DNA of 64,000 nucleotides from Inquilinus ginsengisoli_B (GCF_050434925.1 NZ_JBNDJK010000001.1:2728001-2792000); one strand, 5' to 3'; numbered from the stretch's first letter, positions 35,160-46,222 are shown. The notes: generated from the letters alone by a model not told the origin. Numbers and translations are program-made.

Positions 35160-36608
35160 CTACTCCATCTCCTCCAGCTCCCGCCCGCGGGTCTCGCGCA
35201 CCGCGCGGCTGACGAAGACGAAGGACAACAGCGCCATCACCGCGTAGATGCCATAGGCCACGCCGAGGCCGGCGGAGGCGAGGGACGGAAAGGTCTCCGA
35301 GACTACGAAGTTGGCGACCCACTGCGCCGCCGCGGCCACGGCCAGCGCATAGGCCCGGATGCGGTTGCTGAACATCTCGCCCAGCAGCACCCAGACGACC
35401 GGCCCCCAGCTGACCCCGAAGAACACGACGTAGAGATTGGCGGCGGCAACGGCGACCACGCCGGCCGTCCCGTCCAGCACCGGCGTCATGGCGCCGTTGA
35501 CCATCTCGGTCGGGGCCGTACCGAAGATATAGGCCATGGTGCCCAGCGACAGGGTCATGCCGGCCGAACCGACGAGCAGCAGCGGCTTGCGGCCGACGCG
35601 GTCGATCAGGGCGATGGCCACCAGCGTGGTCAGGATGTTGGTGACCGAGGTGGCGACCGTGATGATCAGGGAATCGGCCTCGGTGAAGCCGACCGCCTGC
35701 CACAGCACCGAGGAGTAGTAGAAGATCACGTTGATGCCGACGAACTGCTGGAACACCGACAGCAGGATGCCGGTCCAGACGATCGGCAGCAGGCCGAAGC
35801 TGGGGCCGGCGAGATCGCGCAGCGACTGCCGGTTTTCCTGGTCGATGCTGTTCTCGATCTCGGCGATCTTCACCCGCGGCGGCGGCCGGTTGCCGACGAA
35901 GCGCCGCAGCACCTCGGTCGCCTCGGCGATGCGCTTCTTGCTGACCAGGAAGCGCGGCGATTCCGGGATGATGCCGGCCAGCACCCCGTACACCACCGAC
36001 GGCACCGCCATGGAGATGAACATCCAGCGCCAGGCTTCGAGCCCGAGCCACAGCGTGTTCCCGGCGCCGCCGGCCGCGGCGGCCAGCGCGTAATCGCACA
36101 ACAGGGCGACGAAGATGCCGACGACGATGGCCAGTTGCTGCAGCGAGCCGAGCCGCCCGCGGATATGGGCGGGCGAGACCTCGGCGATATAGGCCGGGGC
36201 GATCACGCTGGCGGCGCCCACGGCCACGCCGCCGAGGAAGCGCAGCGCCGTCAGCGCCCAGATGTCCCAGGCCAGCCCGGAACCGACGGAGCCGATCAGG
36301 AAGATGACCGCGGCCAGCTGCATCACCGCGATCCGGCCGTATCTGTCCGCCAGCCCCCCGGCGAACCAGGCGCCGACCGCGGAGCCGAGCAGGGCGCTGG
36401 CCACCGAGAAGCCGAGCAGCACGTCGCCGGCGCCGGACCATTCGCGGATGGCGCCGACGGCGCCGTTGATCACCGAGGTGTCGTAGCCGAACAGGAAACC
36501 GCCCATCGCGGCCGACAGGGCGACCAGGAAAGTCTTGCCGACGACAGAGCCGCCGTCGCCGGAAGTGGCCGAGACACCTCGCTCAGGCGAACGGTCTGCT
36601 GTCGACAT
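35160..36608 (-). CDS. MFS sugar porter
   Basis: 482 residues starting MSTADRSPERGVSATSGDGG. Twelve membrane helices carry sugar porter signatures: GGFLFGYDTSVINGAVGAI in helix 1, PESPRFLVSKKR after helix 6, DRVGRKPLLL in the central loop and a C-terminal VRETRGRELEEME in place of the usual PETKG. This resembles XylE/GalP-type proton-sugar symporters. It stands alone on the minus strand. The sugar cannot be predicted. Confidence 0.93.
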   Translation of the reverse strand: MSTADRSPERGVSATSGDGGSVVGKTFLVALSAAMGGFLFGYDTSVINGAVGAIREWSGAGDVLLGFSVASALLGSAVGAWFAGGLADRYGRIAVMQLAAVIFLIGSVGSGLAWDIWALTALRFLGGVAVGAASVIAPAYIAEVSPAHIRGRLGSLQQLAIVVGIFVALLCDYALAAAAGGAGNTLWLGLEAWRWMFISMAVPSVVYGVLAGIIPESPRFLVSKKRIAEATEVLRRFVGNRPPPRVKIAEIENSIDQENRQSLRDLAGPSFGLLPIVWTGILLSVFQQFVGINVIFYYSSVLWQAVGFTEADSLIITVATSVTNILTTLVAIALIDRVGRKPLLLVGSAGMTLSLGTMAYIFGTAPTEMVNGAMTPVLDGTAGVVAVAAANLYVVFFGVSWGPVVWVLLGEMFSNRIRAYALAVAAAAQWVANFVVSETFPSLASAGLGVAYGIYAVMALLSFVFVSRAVRETRGRELEEME

Positions 36609-36726
36609 GGTCCGTCTCCGGATTGCGATCCCCAGGACTGTGAACCTGTCGACCGGCGATTCCTATCGACGAAGGATCGTGTCTCTACGGCGGAAACGGC
36701 ATGGGTCATGGCCGCGGCCGAGGCCC

Positions 36727-37527
36727 TCAGGTGGTCAGGCCCGTCCCGGCGGGTGCGGTGGGAGACGCCGGCGCCGGCATTCCCGGGGCAGGCCGCTCGG
36801 GAGTGGCGGGCCTTGCCCGTGCCGGCCGCTCGGCCGCGACGATGGTGCCGCGCAGGAGATCGGATATCGCCTGCTGCAGCAGCTTCCGGCCGTGGGGCTC
36901 GGCCCCGACGCCGACGCTGACGCCGACCGCCGTCAGGGAGTGATCGCCGGTCATGCTCATGCCGAGCACCGCCTGTGAGCGGCGAAGCGGGCCTGCGGGC
37001 TCGACCGGCGTGAGCGCGAAGCCGTTGTAGACGCCGAAGTCATCCGCGCCGAGATACTGGAACCCGCCTAAATCCAGGCGGAACTCCCGCGATGACGGAT
37101 TCGGCGTCCGGTACATGGCCCGTTCGCTCATCAGCGCGGACACCTTGGGGTTGGCCATCATCGTCAGGAACATCCGCCGGTCCATGATCGCCGCCTCCTC
37201 GGCCGATGCCGGCTGCAGGGCGGAGGCGACGAGCGCGAGCCGGTCGACCACAACGCTGGCGGACGGCGACGATGGTTCGTCACAGGGCCGGAACACGCCC
37301 AGCAGCGTGTCATCGGGCTCCAGGTTCTTGCTGACGGCGCGCATTGCCTGGGCGCCCAAAGTGTCGGATTCGTCCGACAGGCAATAGCCGGCCGGGGCCA
37401 CGGCCTGGAAAGGCACGGCGGCATGGGCCACCGCGGTGGCCGGTGACGTCGGCACGATCTGCCGCGGCGCCTGGGCGGCGCAGGCCGAAAGAGCCGCCAG
37501 AAGGACGGCCAGCCCGAACAATCGCAT
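36727..37527 (-). CDS. Putative lipoprotein of unknown function
   Basis: 266 residues. The N-terminus MRLFGLAVLLAALSAC is a lipoprotein signal with a lipobox (LSAC, C16). The mature part has a low-complexity linker, then a globular region (QAVAPAGYCLSDESDTLGAQ; FRLDLGGFQYLGADDFGVYNG) and an Ala/Pro-rich tail. No known domain is recognised. It is probably anchored in an inner or outer membrane facing the periplasm. It is a single gene between the sugar porter and rlmJ. Confidence 0.75.
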   Translation of the reverse strand: MRLFGLAVLLAALSACAAQAPRQIVPTSPATAVAHAAVPFQAVAPAGYCLSDESDTLGAQAMRAVSKNLEPDDTLLGVFRPCDEPSSPSASVVVDRLALVASALQPASAEEAAIMDRRMFLTMMANPKVSALMSERAMYRTPNPSSREFRLDLGGFQYLGADDFGVYNGFALTPVEPAGPLRRSQAVLGMSMTGDHSLTAVGVSVGVGAEPHGRKLLQQAISDLLRGTIVAAERPARARPATPERPAPGMPAPASPTAPAGTGLTT

Positions 37528-37597
37528 CGTGAAATCTCCCCCCTCGCAATAGAGGAAGCCTAACGCGGCGGCGCCCCGGCGGCGAGTAGGATTCCAC

Positions 37598-38422
37598 TCA
37601 GCCCGGCAGCGGTTCCAGCCGCCAGGCGCCGCCCTGACGGGCCAGCTTCGGCTGCAGCCAGGCCAGGGCCGCGCGCAGCGCCTCCTCGACGCCCCAGGGC
37701 AGGTTGACCAGGACGAGGCCGGAGCCGTTGAGGCGGGCCGGGAACAGCGTGTCGAACACGGTCAGCTCGGCCGCCCAGGCGCGGGGCAGGGGCGGCAGCG
37801 CCGCCAGCATGGCGTCGACCGGCGGCCGGTCCTTGATCGGATACCAGGCGGCGATCACACCCTCGGGCCAGCGCCGGTGCGCGGTGGCGAGGCCGCGGGC
37901 CAGCCGCGCCAGTTCGTCCGGCTGCTCGAAGGACGGGTCGAGCAGCAGCAGGCCGCGGCGCGGCTGCGGCGGCAGCAGGCCGCGCAGCGCCTCCCAGGAA
38001 TCACGGTGGTGGATCGCGACCTGGCTGTCGCCGCCGAATTCGGCGCGCAGCCTGGCGTTGTCTTCCGGATGCAGCTCGACCAGTGTCAGCCGGTCCTCCG
38101 GCCGCATCAGCGCCCGGATCAGCCGCGGCGATCCCGGATAGATCTCGAGCCTGCCGGACGGGTTGAAGCCGCGCACCAGTTCGAGATAGCGCGCCACCGC
38201 GGCGGGAGTTTCCGTCTCCCGTTCGATCCGGGCGATGCCGTCGACATATTCGCCGGTCTTGGCGGCCTCGGCGGCCAGGGCGTAGCGGCCGACCCCGGCA
38301 TGCAGGTCGAGGGCGGAGAACGGCTTGTCCTTGCCGCGCAGCGCCTCGACCAGCGCCACCAGCACCACATGCTTGAGGACGTCGGCCTGGTTGCCGGCAT
38401 GGAAGGCGTGGCGATAGTTCAT
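37598..38422 (-). CDS. rlmJ: 23S rRNA adenine-2030 N6-methyltransferase RlmJ
   Basis: 274 residues starting MNYRHAFHAGNQADVLKH, the hallmark RlmJ N-terminus, followed by the SAM-binding LDLHAGVGRYAL. The catalytic motif IV, normally DPPY or DPPF, reads DPSF (162-165). This replaces the second proline by serine and may affect activity. Otherwise the length (family about 280) and layout are normal. Its start overlaps the upstream methyltransferase stop by 4 bp. Confidence 0.92.
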   Translation of the reverse strand: MNYRHAFHAGNQADVLKHVVLVALVEALRGKDKPFSALDLHAGVGRYALAAEAAKTGEYVDGIARIERETETPAAVARYLELVRGFNPSGRLEIYPGSPRLIRALMRPEDRLTLVELHPEDNARLRAEFGGDSQVAIHHRDSWEALRGLLPPQPRRGLLLLDPSFEQPDELARLARGLATAHRRWPEGVIAAWYPIKDRPPVDAMLAALPPLPRAWAAELTVFDTLFPARLNGSGLVLVNLPWGVEEALRAALAWLQPKLARQGGAWRLEPLPG

Positions 38423-39319
38423 GCCGCCCGTAGCACCGCCACCCAGCCGGGCAGCGGCGTCCCGTTCTCGGTGCGGGCCCAGGCCGCCTCGACCTCGGTC
38501 ACGGCGAAGCCGGTGGCCGCGGCGACCGCCGCCAGATAGCCGGGCGAATGCAGGTAGCGGTGGCGGTCGCCCAGGCGCCAGCTTTCGCCGTCATTGGGAT
38601 TCCGCGGTCAAGGCGAACCACCCGCCCGGCCGCAGCACGGCCCGGACGCCGGCGAACAGCGGCGCGAGATCGCCGATATAGACCGCGACATCCGCGGCCA
38701 GGATCAGGTCGTAGCGCTCCGGCCACTCCGCCAGGGCCGCGACGATCTCGCCTGGCTCCAGCCGGTCGTACAGCCGTCGCGCCATCGCCTGCAGGATCAT
38801 GCCGGGCGACAGGTCGATCCCGTCCAGCCGGCGGCGGCGGTCGGCGAAGGCGGCGCCGGCCAGCCCGGTGCCGCAGCCGAGATCGAGGATGTCGAAGTCG
38901 CCCTCGGGGACAATCCGGTCGACGGCGCGGCGCAGCAGCGCCGGGCCGCGATAGTGCAGCGCGTCGACCAGCGACGTCTCGAACCGTGGCGCGTACTGGT
39001 CGAACAGGGTACGGACATGCGCCTCGGGCAGCTGTGCCGGCGCCGGGGCGGCGCCGATCAGCGCCAACCGGACCGCGGCGCCCATCCGGTCCTCCGGATC
39101 CAGCTCCAGCGTGGCGCGATAGGCCGCGGCGGCGTCGCCGCCGGCCGCCTCCAGCGCCTGGCCCAGGGCGTAGCGGATCTCGACGTCGCCGGGGGCGATC
39201 TCGATCGCGGCGCGGATGGCGTCCGCGGCGTCTTCCGGCTGGCCGTCGGCGAGCAGGGCGAGGCCGATCTCCAGACGCCGGCGCGCCCGCGGGTCCGGGA
39301 TGGGAAGGGGAAGGGTCAT
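38419..39319 (-). pseudogene. TPR-containing class I methyltransferase, frameshifted near the C-terminus
   Basis: The 5' part encodes 242 residues: an N-terminal TPR-like region (ALLADGQPEDAADAIRAAIE), then HVRTLFDQYAPRFETSLVDAL, SAM motif ILDLGCGTGLAG and VLRPGGWFALTAES. It then meets a stop at 38591. Dropping one G from the GGG at 38596-38598 restores a frame reading NDGESWRLGDRHRYLHSPGY and onward to a stop at 38419 that overlaps the rlmJ start. The restored protein is about 300 residues and typical of the family. It is either a recent frameshift or a sequencing indel. Confidence 0.8.
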
Positions 39320-39412
39320 GGGATGGAACGTCCGAAGCGCCGCAGCCGTGCCACAGTCGCGCGCGGGCTTATAGCCGAAGCGCTCTCGGGCGTCGAGAGG
39401 CGCCCCGGGGAT

Positions 39413-39922
39413 CTAGGCGCTGGTGGGATAGACGAAGCCGTCCGCTTCGTAGACGCCGCCATAGGCGCCGGTATCGGGGTTCCAGAACCGCACCGCGGTC
39501 CAGTCGTTGTCGTTGGAGACGTCGATCACCGACTGCTCGCGGTAGATCCGCCGCCGGGTCGCCCCGTCGCTGCCCCAGTTGGTGTGCGACACGGTGATCT
39601 CACGCGAGTTGCGCACCGACACCACCACCGAGATATGGCCGGAGCTCAGCCGGTCCGACCGGCCCAGAACCAACACGGCGCCGGAGCGCGGCGCACCGCC
39701 CTTGCCGTAGACGCCGTCGGCTTGGTCCCACCAGGTCCAGGCGTCGCCCTTGATCTGGATGCCGGAGACGGCGCGGGCATAGGGCACGCACTCCTCCGGC
39801 GCATTGGCAGTGACGTAGCGGGCGACGCCGGCGCCGGTCGGGTTGCGGACGATGTCGCGCCCGCCGCCGCCACAGGCGGCCAGGGCCAGCAAGACCGACA
39901 GCACCCAGGCGTGTCGCAGCAT
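39413..39922 (-). CDS. CHAP-domain lipoprotein (putative peptidoglycan amidase)
   Basis: 169 residues. The signal peptide ends in a lipobox LAAC (C17). The CHAP pattern is visible: catalytic cysteine C45 in PEECVPYAR, a central GDAWTWWDQADG, histidine H96 in SSGHISVV and HTNWG, which may supply the third residue. CHAP domains cleave peptidoglycan cross-links or the amide bond of its stem peptides. The protein would act in the periplasm while anchored to a membrane. It stands alone between two frameshifted genes. Confidence 0.85.
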   Translation of the reverse strand: MLRHAWVLSVLLALAACGGGGRDIVRNPTGAGVARYVTANAPEECVPYARAVSGIQIKGDAWTWWDQADGVYGKGGAPRSGAVLVLGRSDRLSSGHISVVVSVRNSREITVSHTNWGSDGATRRRIYREQSVIDVSNDNDWTAVRFWNPDTGAYGGVYEADGFVYPTSA

Positions 39923-40060
39923 CTGTCGCCCTCAACCGAAGAATCAGAAATCAACTCCAATATGTTGAAATGTAGATATTTTTAGGATTCTGGTCAAGAT
40001 CGAGGCGGAGCGGCTTGCCCGCCGTCGCCGATGCCGGGCCGTTGCGGCCAGCTCGGAGCG

Positions 40061-40601
40061 TCAGAGCTTGTAGACTTCAAACGGAAGATTTTGGAATGCA
40101 GCTTGGATAGGGCATAGACTGTCTTCATGCCCACGAAATAGAGCGACCAGTTTGATTTCCCGATTTTCCTTGAAGATCGCGACGGAAACCGTGTGGGCCA
40201 TGCCGCCATGTTCGAGCCAGACGTACCAGACCCTTCGCAGAGGCTGACTCGGGTGGGACCGGGTCTCTACCGAGAAGCCGCGGATGAAGCGGCGCCACGC
40301 CAACGTATCTTCGTCCCGGATGACGTCCGAGTTCTGCCATTCGGCATCCCGCGGGGCGACGATGCTAGGCAGGGCCGCGGGCAGGCTGTCCGCGGGCACC
40401 TCCGGATCGGAGGACGCCGGCGATGCTGCGCCAGATCGGCTCGGGCATGGCCGCCAAAGAGTCGAACCGCTGCACCCTGGCGCCGTCGTCCTGCGGTGGG
40501 CAACCGACCTCCGGGCTCGGATATGGCTCGGCCCAGGCGGACGACGACACCAGCGCGGCCAGGAACGCACCTGCCACGCCGCCCTTCACAGACATCCCCA
40601 T
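40061..40601 (-). pseudogene. Small exported protein gene, frameshifted
   Basis: The 5' part starts MGMSVKGGVAGAFLAALVSS with GGGGGA upstream. It has a signal peptide ending SSAWA/EPYP and reads to RSIAGVLRS. A second frame then continues coherently (DPEVPADSLPAALPSIVAPR ... RVWYVWLEHGGMAHTVSVAI) to a stop at 40061. The switch lies between about 40398 and 40422. The combined product would be about 180 residues and periplasmic. No family is recognised. It is either a damaged gene or a sequencing indel. Confidence 0.6.
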
Positions 40602-40722
40602 CGCGGATTCCCCCGACATTGCCCCGCGTCGGATCATGGCATGAGGGCCGGACGCGGCCAACGGACCGCCCGGCACACTCCGCCGCTTGACAGGCCGTCC
40701 CCGGGCGCGCTCTGATCGGGGC

Positions 40723-40823
40723 GTTCCGAGGGGAGCTCCGGTAAGGAGCTGAGACACCACACCATTCGCGACGTGGGAACCCTTCGAACCTGATCCGGGT
40801 CGTGCCGGCGTAGGGAATGGAAC
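40723..40823 (+). ncRNA. TPP riboswitch (THI element)
   Basis: The conserved blocks occur in order: GGGGAGCTCC, AGGAGCTGAGA, ACCCTTCGAACCTGATCCGG and GCCGGCGTAGGGAATGG. The outer stem P1 can form between GTTCC (40723-40727) and GGAAC (40819-40823). It precedes thiC, whose SD (AGGAGG) lies about 70 bases downstream. Thiamine pyrophosphate binding would reduce thiC expression, most likely at translation initiation. Confidence 0.97.
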
Positions 40824-40902
40824 CACATGCGCGCTCAGCCGCTCTCTTTCCAGCTTTCCGTCTTTGGCACGCCCTCAATCCGTCCGATCGAGGAGGCCGT
40901 GG

Positions 40903-42708
<1,806 letters not shown>

Positions 42709-42724
42709 CTGCGGACCGGCCGGT

Positions 42725-42764
42725 CCGTGCGCACCGAGATGAAAATGATTCTTGGTGCGCACGG
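42725..42764. promoter_or_regulatory. Long inverted repeat with a Fur-like sequence in the loop
   Basis: CCGTGCGCACC (42725-42735) pairs perfectly with GGTGCGCACGG (42754-42764). The stem can extend by three more pairs, one of them G-T. The loop contains ATGAAAATGATT, whose reverse complement AATCATTTTCAT resembles part of alphaproteobacterial Fur boxes. It may be a thiC terminator without a T-run or an operator for the next gene; the sequence alone does not decide. Confidence 0.4.
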
Positions 42765-42868
42765 AGACGACCGGTATAGGACTCGGAGCGGAATTTGACC
42801 GCTGGCGGCCCGGGGCGGGCGTCCTGCCCCGGGTTGTCGTCGACGGCGCTCGGCGCGAGGAGATTTCG

Positions 42869-43765
42869 ATGGCAGCCCTTTCCGAACACGCGGCCAAGGC
42901 CGGGCTGATGACCCGGTTCCTGCTGCAGCGCCGGTTTCGGCGCGTCGCCTGGCGGGACTGGGTGGCCGACCGGATCGCCAGCCGGGTTGGGCGCGGCCCG
43001 GTCTCCGGCACGCCGGAGGCCCAGGGTGCCGCCAAGGCCCTGACTGCCGAGGGCTTCGCCATGACGCCCTGGCTGATGACGCCCGACCGGATCGCCGACA
43101 TGCGGCGCCACTTCGCCGGGCATCATTCCTTCAACCCCTACAAGCCCGAGCACGGCACCTTCCAGGCGCCGGAGCAGGCGCCGAAGGGCACCCATGTGGC
43201 GCATTTCCGGCCGGAGGTGGTGGTGAACGCGCCGCACGCCCTGGCGATCGCCAACGACCCGGCGGTGCTGGAGGCGGTGCAGGCCGCCCTCGGCTGCAAG
43301 CCGACGATCAGCTACATGGCCGCCTGGTGGTCGATCGCCGGGGACGAGGAGGGGCAGCACGCCGAGCTGTTCCATCGCGACTATGACGACTGGCGCTTCA
43401 TCAAGCTGTTCATCTATCTCACCGATGTCGATGCCGGGGCCGGACCGCACATCTATGTCCGCGGTTCGCACCGCGAGGACCGGCTGATGCCGATCCGGCG
43501 CTATTCCGACGCCGAGGTCGAGGGCGCCTTCGGCCGCGAGCGCTTCGTCCGGTTCGAGGGGCCTGCCGGGACCAGCTTTTTGGAGAACACCTTCGGCTTC
43601 CATCGCGGCCAGCCGGCGCGGACCTCCGCGCGGCTGATCTTCCAGGTGGTCTACTGCCAGGGCCCGATCCTGTACGGCCCGCTGCGGCCGATCGTCGATG
43701 CCGGCCGGGTGGCCCCGGGCCTGACGCTCGACCCGCACGTCAACCGCGTCTACCTGCGGGCCTGA
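42869..43765 (+). CDS. Phytanoyl-CoA dioxygenase (PhyH)-family protein
   Basis: 298 residues from the ATG at 42869, with GAGGAG upstream. It belongs to the Fe(II)/2-oxoglutarate oxygenases of the PhyH type. The metal site is visible as the H-x-D in ELFHRDYDDWRF, the distal histidine in TFGFHRGQPA, and the following arginine in SARLIFQVVY that binds 2-oxoglutarate. The middle has LTDVDAGAGPHIYVRGSHR. It lies 42 bp upstream of a flippase gene, so it may modify a surface sugar or lipid, but that is inference. Confidence 0.88.
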   Translation: MAALSEHAAKAGLMTRFLLQRRFRRVAWRDWVADRIASRVGRGPVSGTPEAQGAAKALTAEGFAMTPWLMTPDRIADMRRHFAGHHSFNPYKPEHGTFQAPEQAPKGTHVAHFRPEVVVNAPHALAIANDPAVLEAVQAALGCKPTISYMAAWWSIAGDEEGQHAELFHRDYDDWRFIKLFIYLTDVDAGAGPHIYVRGSHREDRLMPIRRYSDAEVEGAFGRERFVRFEGPAGTSFLENTFGFHRGQPARTSARLIFQVVYCQGPILYGPLRPIVDAGRVAPGLTLDPHVNRVYLRA

Positions 43766-43807
43766 CCCGGATGACGATCCCAGGGTCGCCATGAGCCGCC
43801 CCCGGCC

Positions 43808-45091
43808 ATGGCGTTGGCGATGACCCTCGCCCGGGTCCGGGCGGTCGGCGGCCAGGCGGCGGTGTTCCTGCTCGCCTTCGCGCTCGGCAAGGGCTCCGCT
43901 TTCCTCGGGCCGTTGCTGCTGTCGCAGGTGATGAGCATCCAGGATTACGGCACGGCCGAGCTGGGGCTCAGCATCGGCGTGATCGGGGCGCAGATCCTCA
44001 GCCTCGGCATCCCTGGGGCGGTCCCGCAGCTGGTCCTGATCCGCAAGGACGACCGGGTCCTCGACCTGCTGTTCTTCGTCGTCGCCACGATCGGCCTGAT
44101 CGGCCTGGGCGGCGCCGCCATCGCCTGGACCGCCGCGGGCGCGCTGCTGCCGGTCTTCGCCGGCGTCGCCATCGCCGGTGCCGGGGCGCAGGTCGCCGCC
44201 AGCGTCTACTATCGCGCCATGGGGCGCCGCTTCGGCATCCTGGTGGCCGACAACCTGGCGCTCTACGTCTTCCTGATCGTCGGCGCGCTGGTCTTCCTGG
44301 CTCTGTGGCGAGTGCCGCTGGCGCCTGTGATCCTCGGCTGTGGCGCCGCGGCGCTCGGCTTCACCCTGTTCGCCGCCATCGGCCTGGCGCGCACCATCCG
44401 GCCGGGTTTCTTCGCCGCCTATGCCGACGCCCGGCGGATGGGCTTCTTCATGATGGTGAACTCGCTGGTCTATTTCGCCATCGCCAACAGCTCGCGGGTG
44501 CTGGTCGGCTTCTTCCTGTCGGTCGAGGCGGTGTCGGTCTATGCGGTCTGCGTCCGCATCTCGGCGGCGATCTTCCTGGTGCACCAGCTGATCGTGACCG
44601 CCTATTTCAAGACGCTGTATGAGGCCTCGGTCGAGTGGTTCGACCGCTTCTACCTGGTGCTGCTGGCGCTGACCATGACCGGCGCCGCGGTGATCCTGGC
44701 CGGCTTCGAGCTGTTCGCCGCCGACCTGCTGCCGGGCTGGCGGGCGCATCTGCCGGAGATGTCCCGGCTGCTGCCCATCGTCTGCATGCAGACGATCTGG
44801 TGGGTGTCGCTGGCCCATGTCGAGCTGCGGATCAACCGCGCCCTGATCTCGAAGCAGGCGACGATCTGGCTGCTCGGCTGCGCCGGGGTGATGATCGCGG
44901 CCCTGGCGCTGCTGCAGGCGCTGGGCCTGCTGACCCTGTCGGCGGCGGCGCTGGTCTTCGCCGCGACCCTGTTCATCGCGCTGCACATCCAGCTGACGCT
45001 GCTCAAGCGCAACGGCGTGGCGCTGCCGCGGATGCGGGTCGCGCTGTTCGTGCCGCTGGTGTTCCTGATCCCGGCCTGGTTCCTGGCTTAG
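43808..45091 (+). CDS. Polysaccharide flippase-like membrane protein (Wzx/MOP superfamily)
   Basis: 427 residues with about 12 hydrophobic helices and few charged loops. The N-terminal GKGSAFLGPLLLSQVMSIQDYGTAELGLS is typical of Wzx-type O-antigen/lipid-linked oligosaccharide flippases, where SxxxYGxxxL follows helix 1. The length fits the family. It is downstream of the PhyH-family gene and probably co-transcribed. No glycosyltransferase is adjacent. Its stop overlaps the stop of the convergent MarR gene. Confidence 0.82.
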   Translation: MALAMTLARVRAVGGQAAVFLLAFALGKGSAFLGPLLLSQVMSIQDYGTAELGLSIGVIGAQILSLGIPGAVPQLVLIRKDDRVLDLLFFVVATIGLIGLGGAAIAWTAAGALLPVFAGVAIAGAGAQVAASVYYRAMGRRFGILVADNLALYVFLIVGALVFLALWRVPLAPVILGCGAAALGFTLFAAIGLARTIRPGFFAAYADARRMGFFMMVNSLVYFAIANSSRVLVGFFLSVEAVSVYAVCVRISAAIFLVHQLIVTAYFKTLYEASVEWFDRFYLVLLALTMTGAAVILAGFELFAADLLPGWRAHLPEMSRLLPIVCMQTIWWVSLAHVELRINRALISKQATIWLLGCAGVMIAALALLQALGLLTLSAAALVFAATLFIALHIQLTLLKRNGVALPRMRVALFVPLVFLIPAWFLA

Positions 45092-45558
45092 GGCTCGCGC
45101 TTGGAGCCGCTGGCCCACAGGCGGCGCAGCTGGTCGACGAAGTCCTGGCTCTCCTGCAGCGTGCCGAAGAACTGGGCGTCGGCCTCGCGCACCCGCGGCA
45201 TGGCGGCGTTCAGCACCTCAGCCCCCTTGGCGGTGACCCGCAGCTGCCGCGCCCGGCTGTCGGTCGGGTGCGGCGCCCGGGCGACGAAGCCACCGGCCTC
45301 CAGCGACCGCACCACCTGGCTGGTCATCATCGCATCGGTCTTGCAGAAGGCGGCCAGCCGGGCCTGGGTGACGTCGCTCTCCTTGCGGCTCAGCCAGGCC
45401 AGCCCGGCCAGCAGCACGAACTGCACATGGGTCAGGCCGAGCGGTTCCAGGGTCGAGCGCTGCAGCCGCTGCCACTGGTTGGCGACCTGCCACAGCAGGA
45501 AGCCAGGGCTGTTCTCGGGGCGCAGGGTGCGCGAGAGGGTGTCCCAGTCCAAAGCCAC
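45088..45558 (-). CDS. MarR-family transcriptional regulator
   Basis: 156 residues from a GTG at 45558. It has the MarR layout: an N-terminal dimerisation helix (GFLLWQVANQWQRLQRSTLE), GLTHVQFVLLAGLAWL, recognition helix ARLAAFCKTDAMMTSQVVRSLE and a wing with HPTDSRARQLRVTAKGAEVL. It lies 68 bp downstream of the GNAT gene on the same strand, so it may be in the thrC-M16-GNAT transcript or separate. The ligand and targets are unknown. Confidence 0.9.
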   Translation of the reverse strand: MALDWDTLSRTLRPENSPGFLLWQVANQWQRLQRSTLEPLGLTHVQFVLLAGLAWLSRKESDVTQARLAAFCKTDAMMTSQVVRSLEAGGFVARAPHPTDSRARQLRVTAKGAEVLNAAMPRVREADAQFFGTLQESQDFVDQLRRLWASGSKREP

Positions 45559-45625
45559 GTGCCGCGTTCCGCCATGATTTTGCCCTGACCCTAGGCGCGC
45601 AGAGGAACGGCATCAAGCCGGATGG

Positions 45626-46222
45626 TCACGCCCCCGGATGGAACTCGGTGTCGACCAGCCCGAACAGCAAGTGATCCCGCCAATCTCCATCGATCTTCAG
45701 ATAGGCGCGAGCATGGCCTTCATGGGTGAAGCCGAGGCGCAGCAGCAGCTTCTGGCTGGCCTCGTTGTGCGGCAGGCAGGCCGCTTCGATTCGGTGCAGG
45801 CCGAGCTGGTTGAAGCCGAAGGCCACCGCCGCCGCGGTCGCGTCGGTCATCAGCCCCCGCCGGGCGAATCGCTCGCCGATCCAGTAGCCGATCGACGCGG
45901 ACTGGGCGACGCCGCGGCGGACGTTGGAGAAGCCGATGCCGCCGACCAGCTGCTTGCTGTCGCGCTCGAAGATCAGGAAGCCGTAGCCCTCGTCCTGCCG
46001 CCATTCGTAGATCTGGCGGCGCAGCCGGCGCAGATAGGCGGCGCGGCTCAGCGCGTCCTCCGGCCAGGTCGGCTCCCACGGCGTCAGGAAGCTGCGGCTG
46101 TCGCCGCGCAGCGCCACCCATTGGCGCCAGTCGCGCAGCCGCGGCGGCCTCAGATAGGTCCGCCGGCCCTCGATCCTGACCGGCGGAAGGGTGCCGAGCC
46201 CCGTTCGGAAGAAGCCGATCAC
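45626..46222 (-). CDS. GNAT acetyltransferase, RimJ-like
   Basis: 198 residues from the GTG at 46222, 20 bp after the M16 peptidase stop. The fold is clear: RTYLRPPRLRDWRQWVALRG, GFSNVRRGVAQSASIGYWIG, the acetyl-CoA loop GERFARRGLMTDATAAAVAF, and GLHRIEAACLPHNEASQKLL ending with LGFTHEGHARAYLKIDGDWR. This matches the RimJ/RimL branch that acetylates protein N-termini (S5 or L12 in E. coli). The actual target here is unproven. It is the third gene of the thrC operon. Confidence 0.9.
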   Translation of the reverse strand: MIGFFRTGLGTLPPVRIEGRRTYLRPPRLRDWRQWVALRGDSRSFLTPWEPTWPEDALSRAAYLRRLRRQIYEWRQDEGYGFLIFERDSKQLVGGIGFSNVRRGVAQSASIGYWIGERFARRGLMTDATAAAVAFGFNQLGLHRIEAACLPHNEASQKLLLRLGFTHEGHARAYLKIDGDWRDHLLFGLVDTEFHPGA

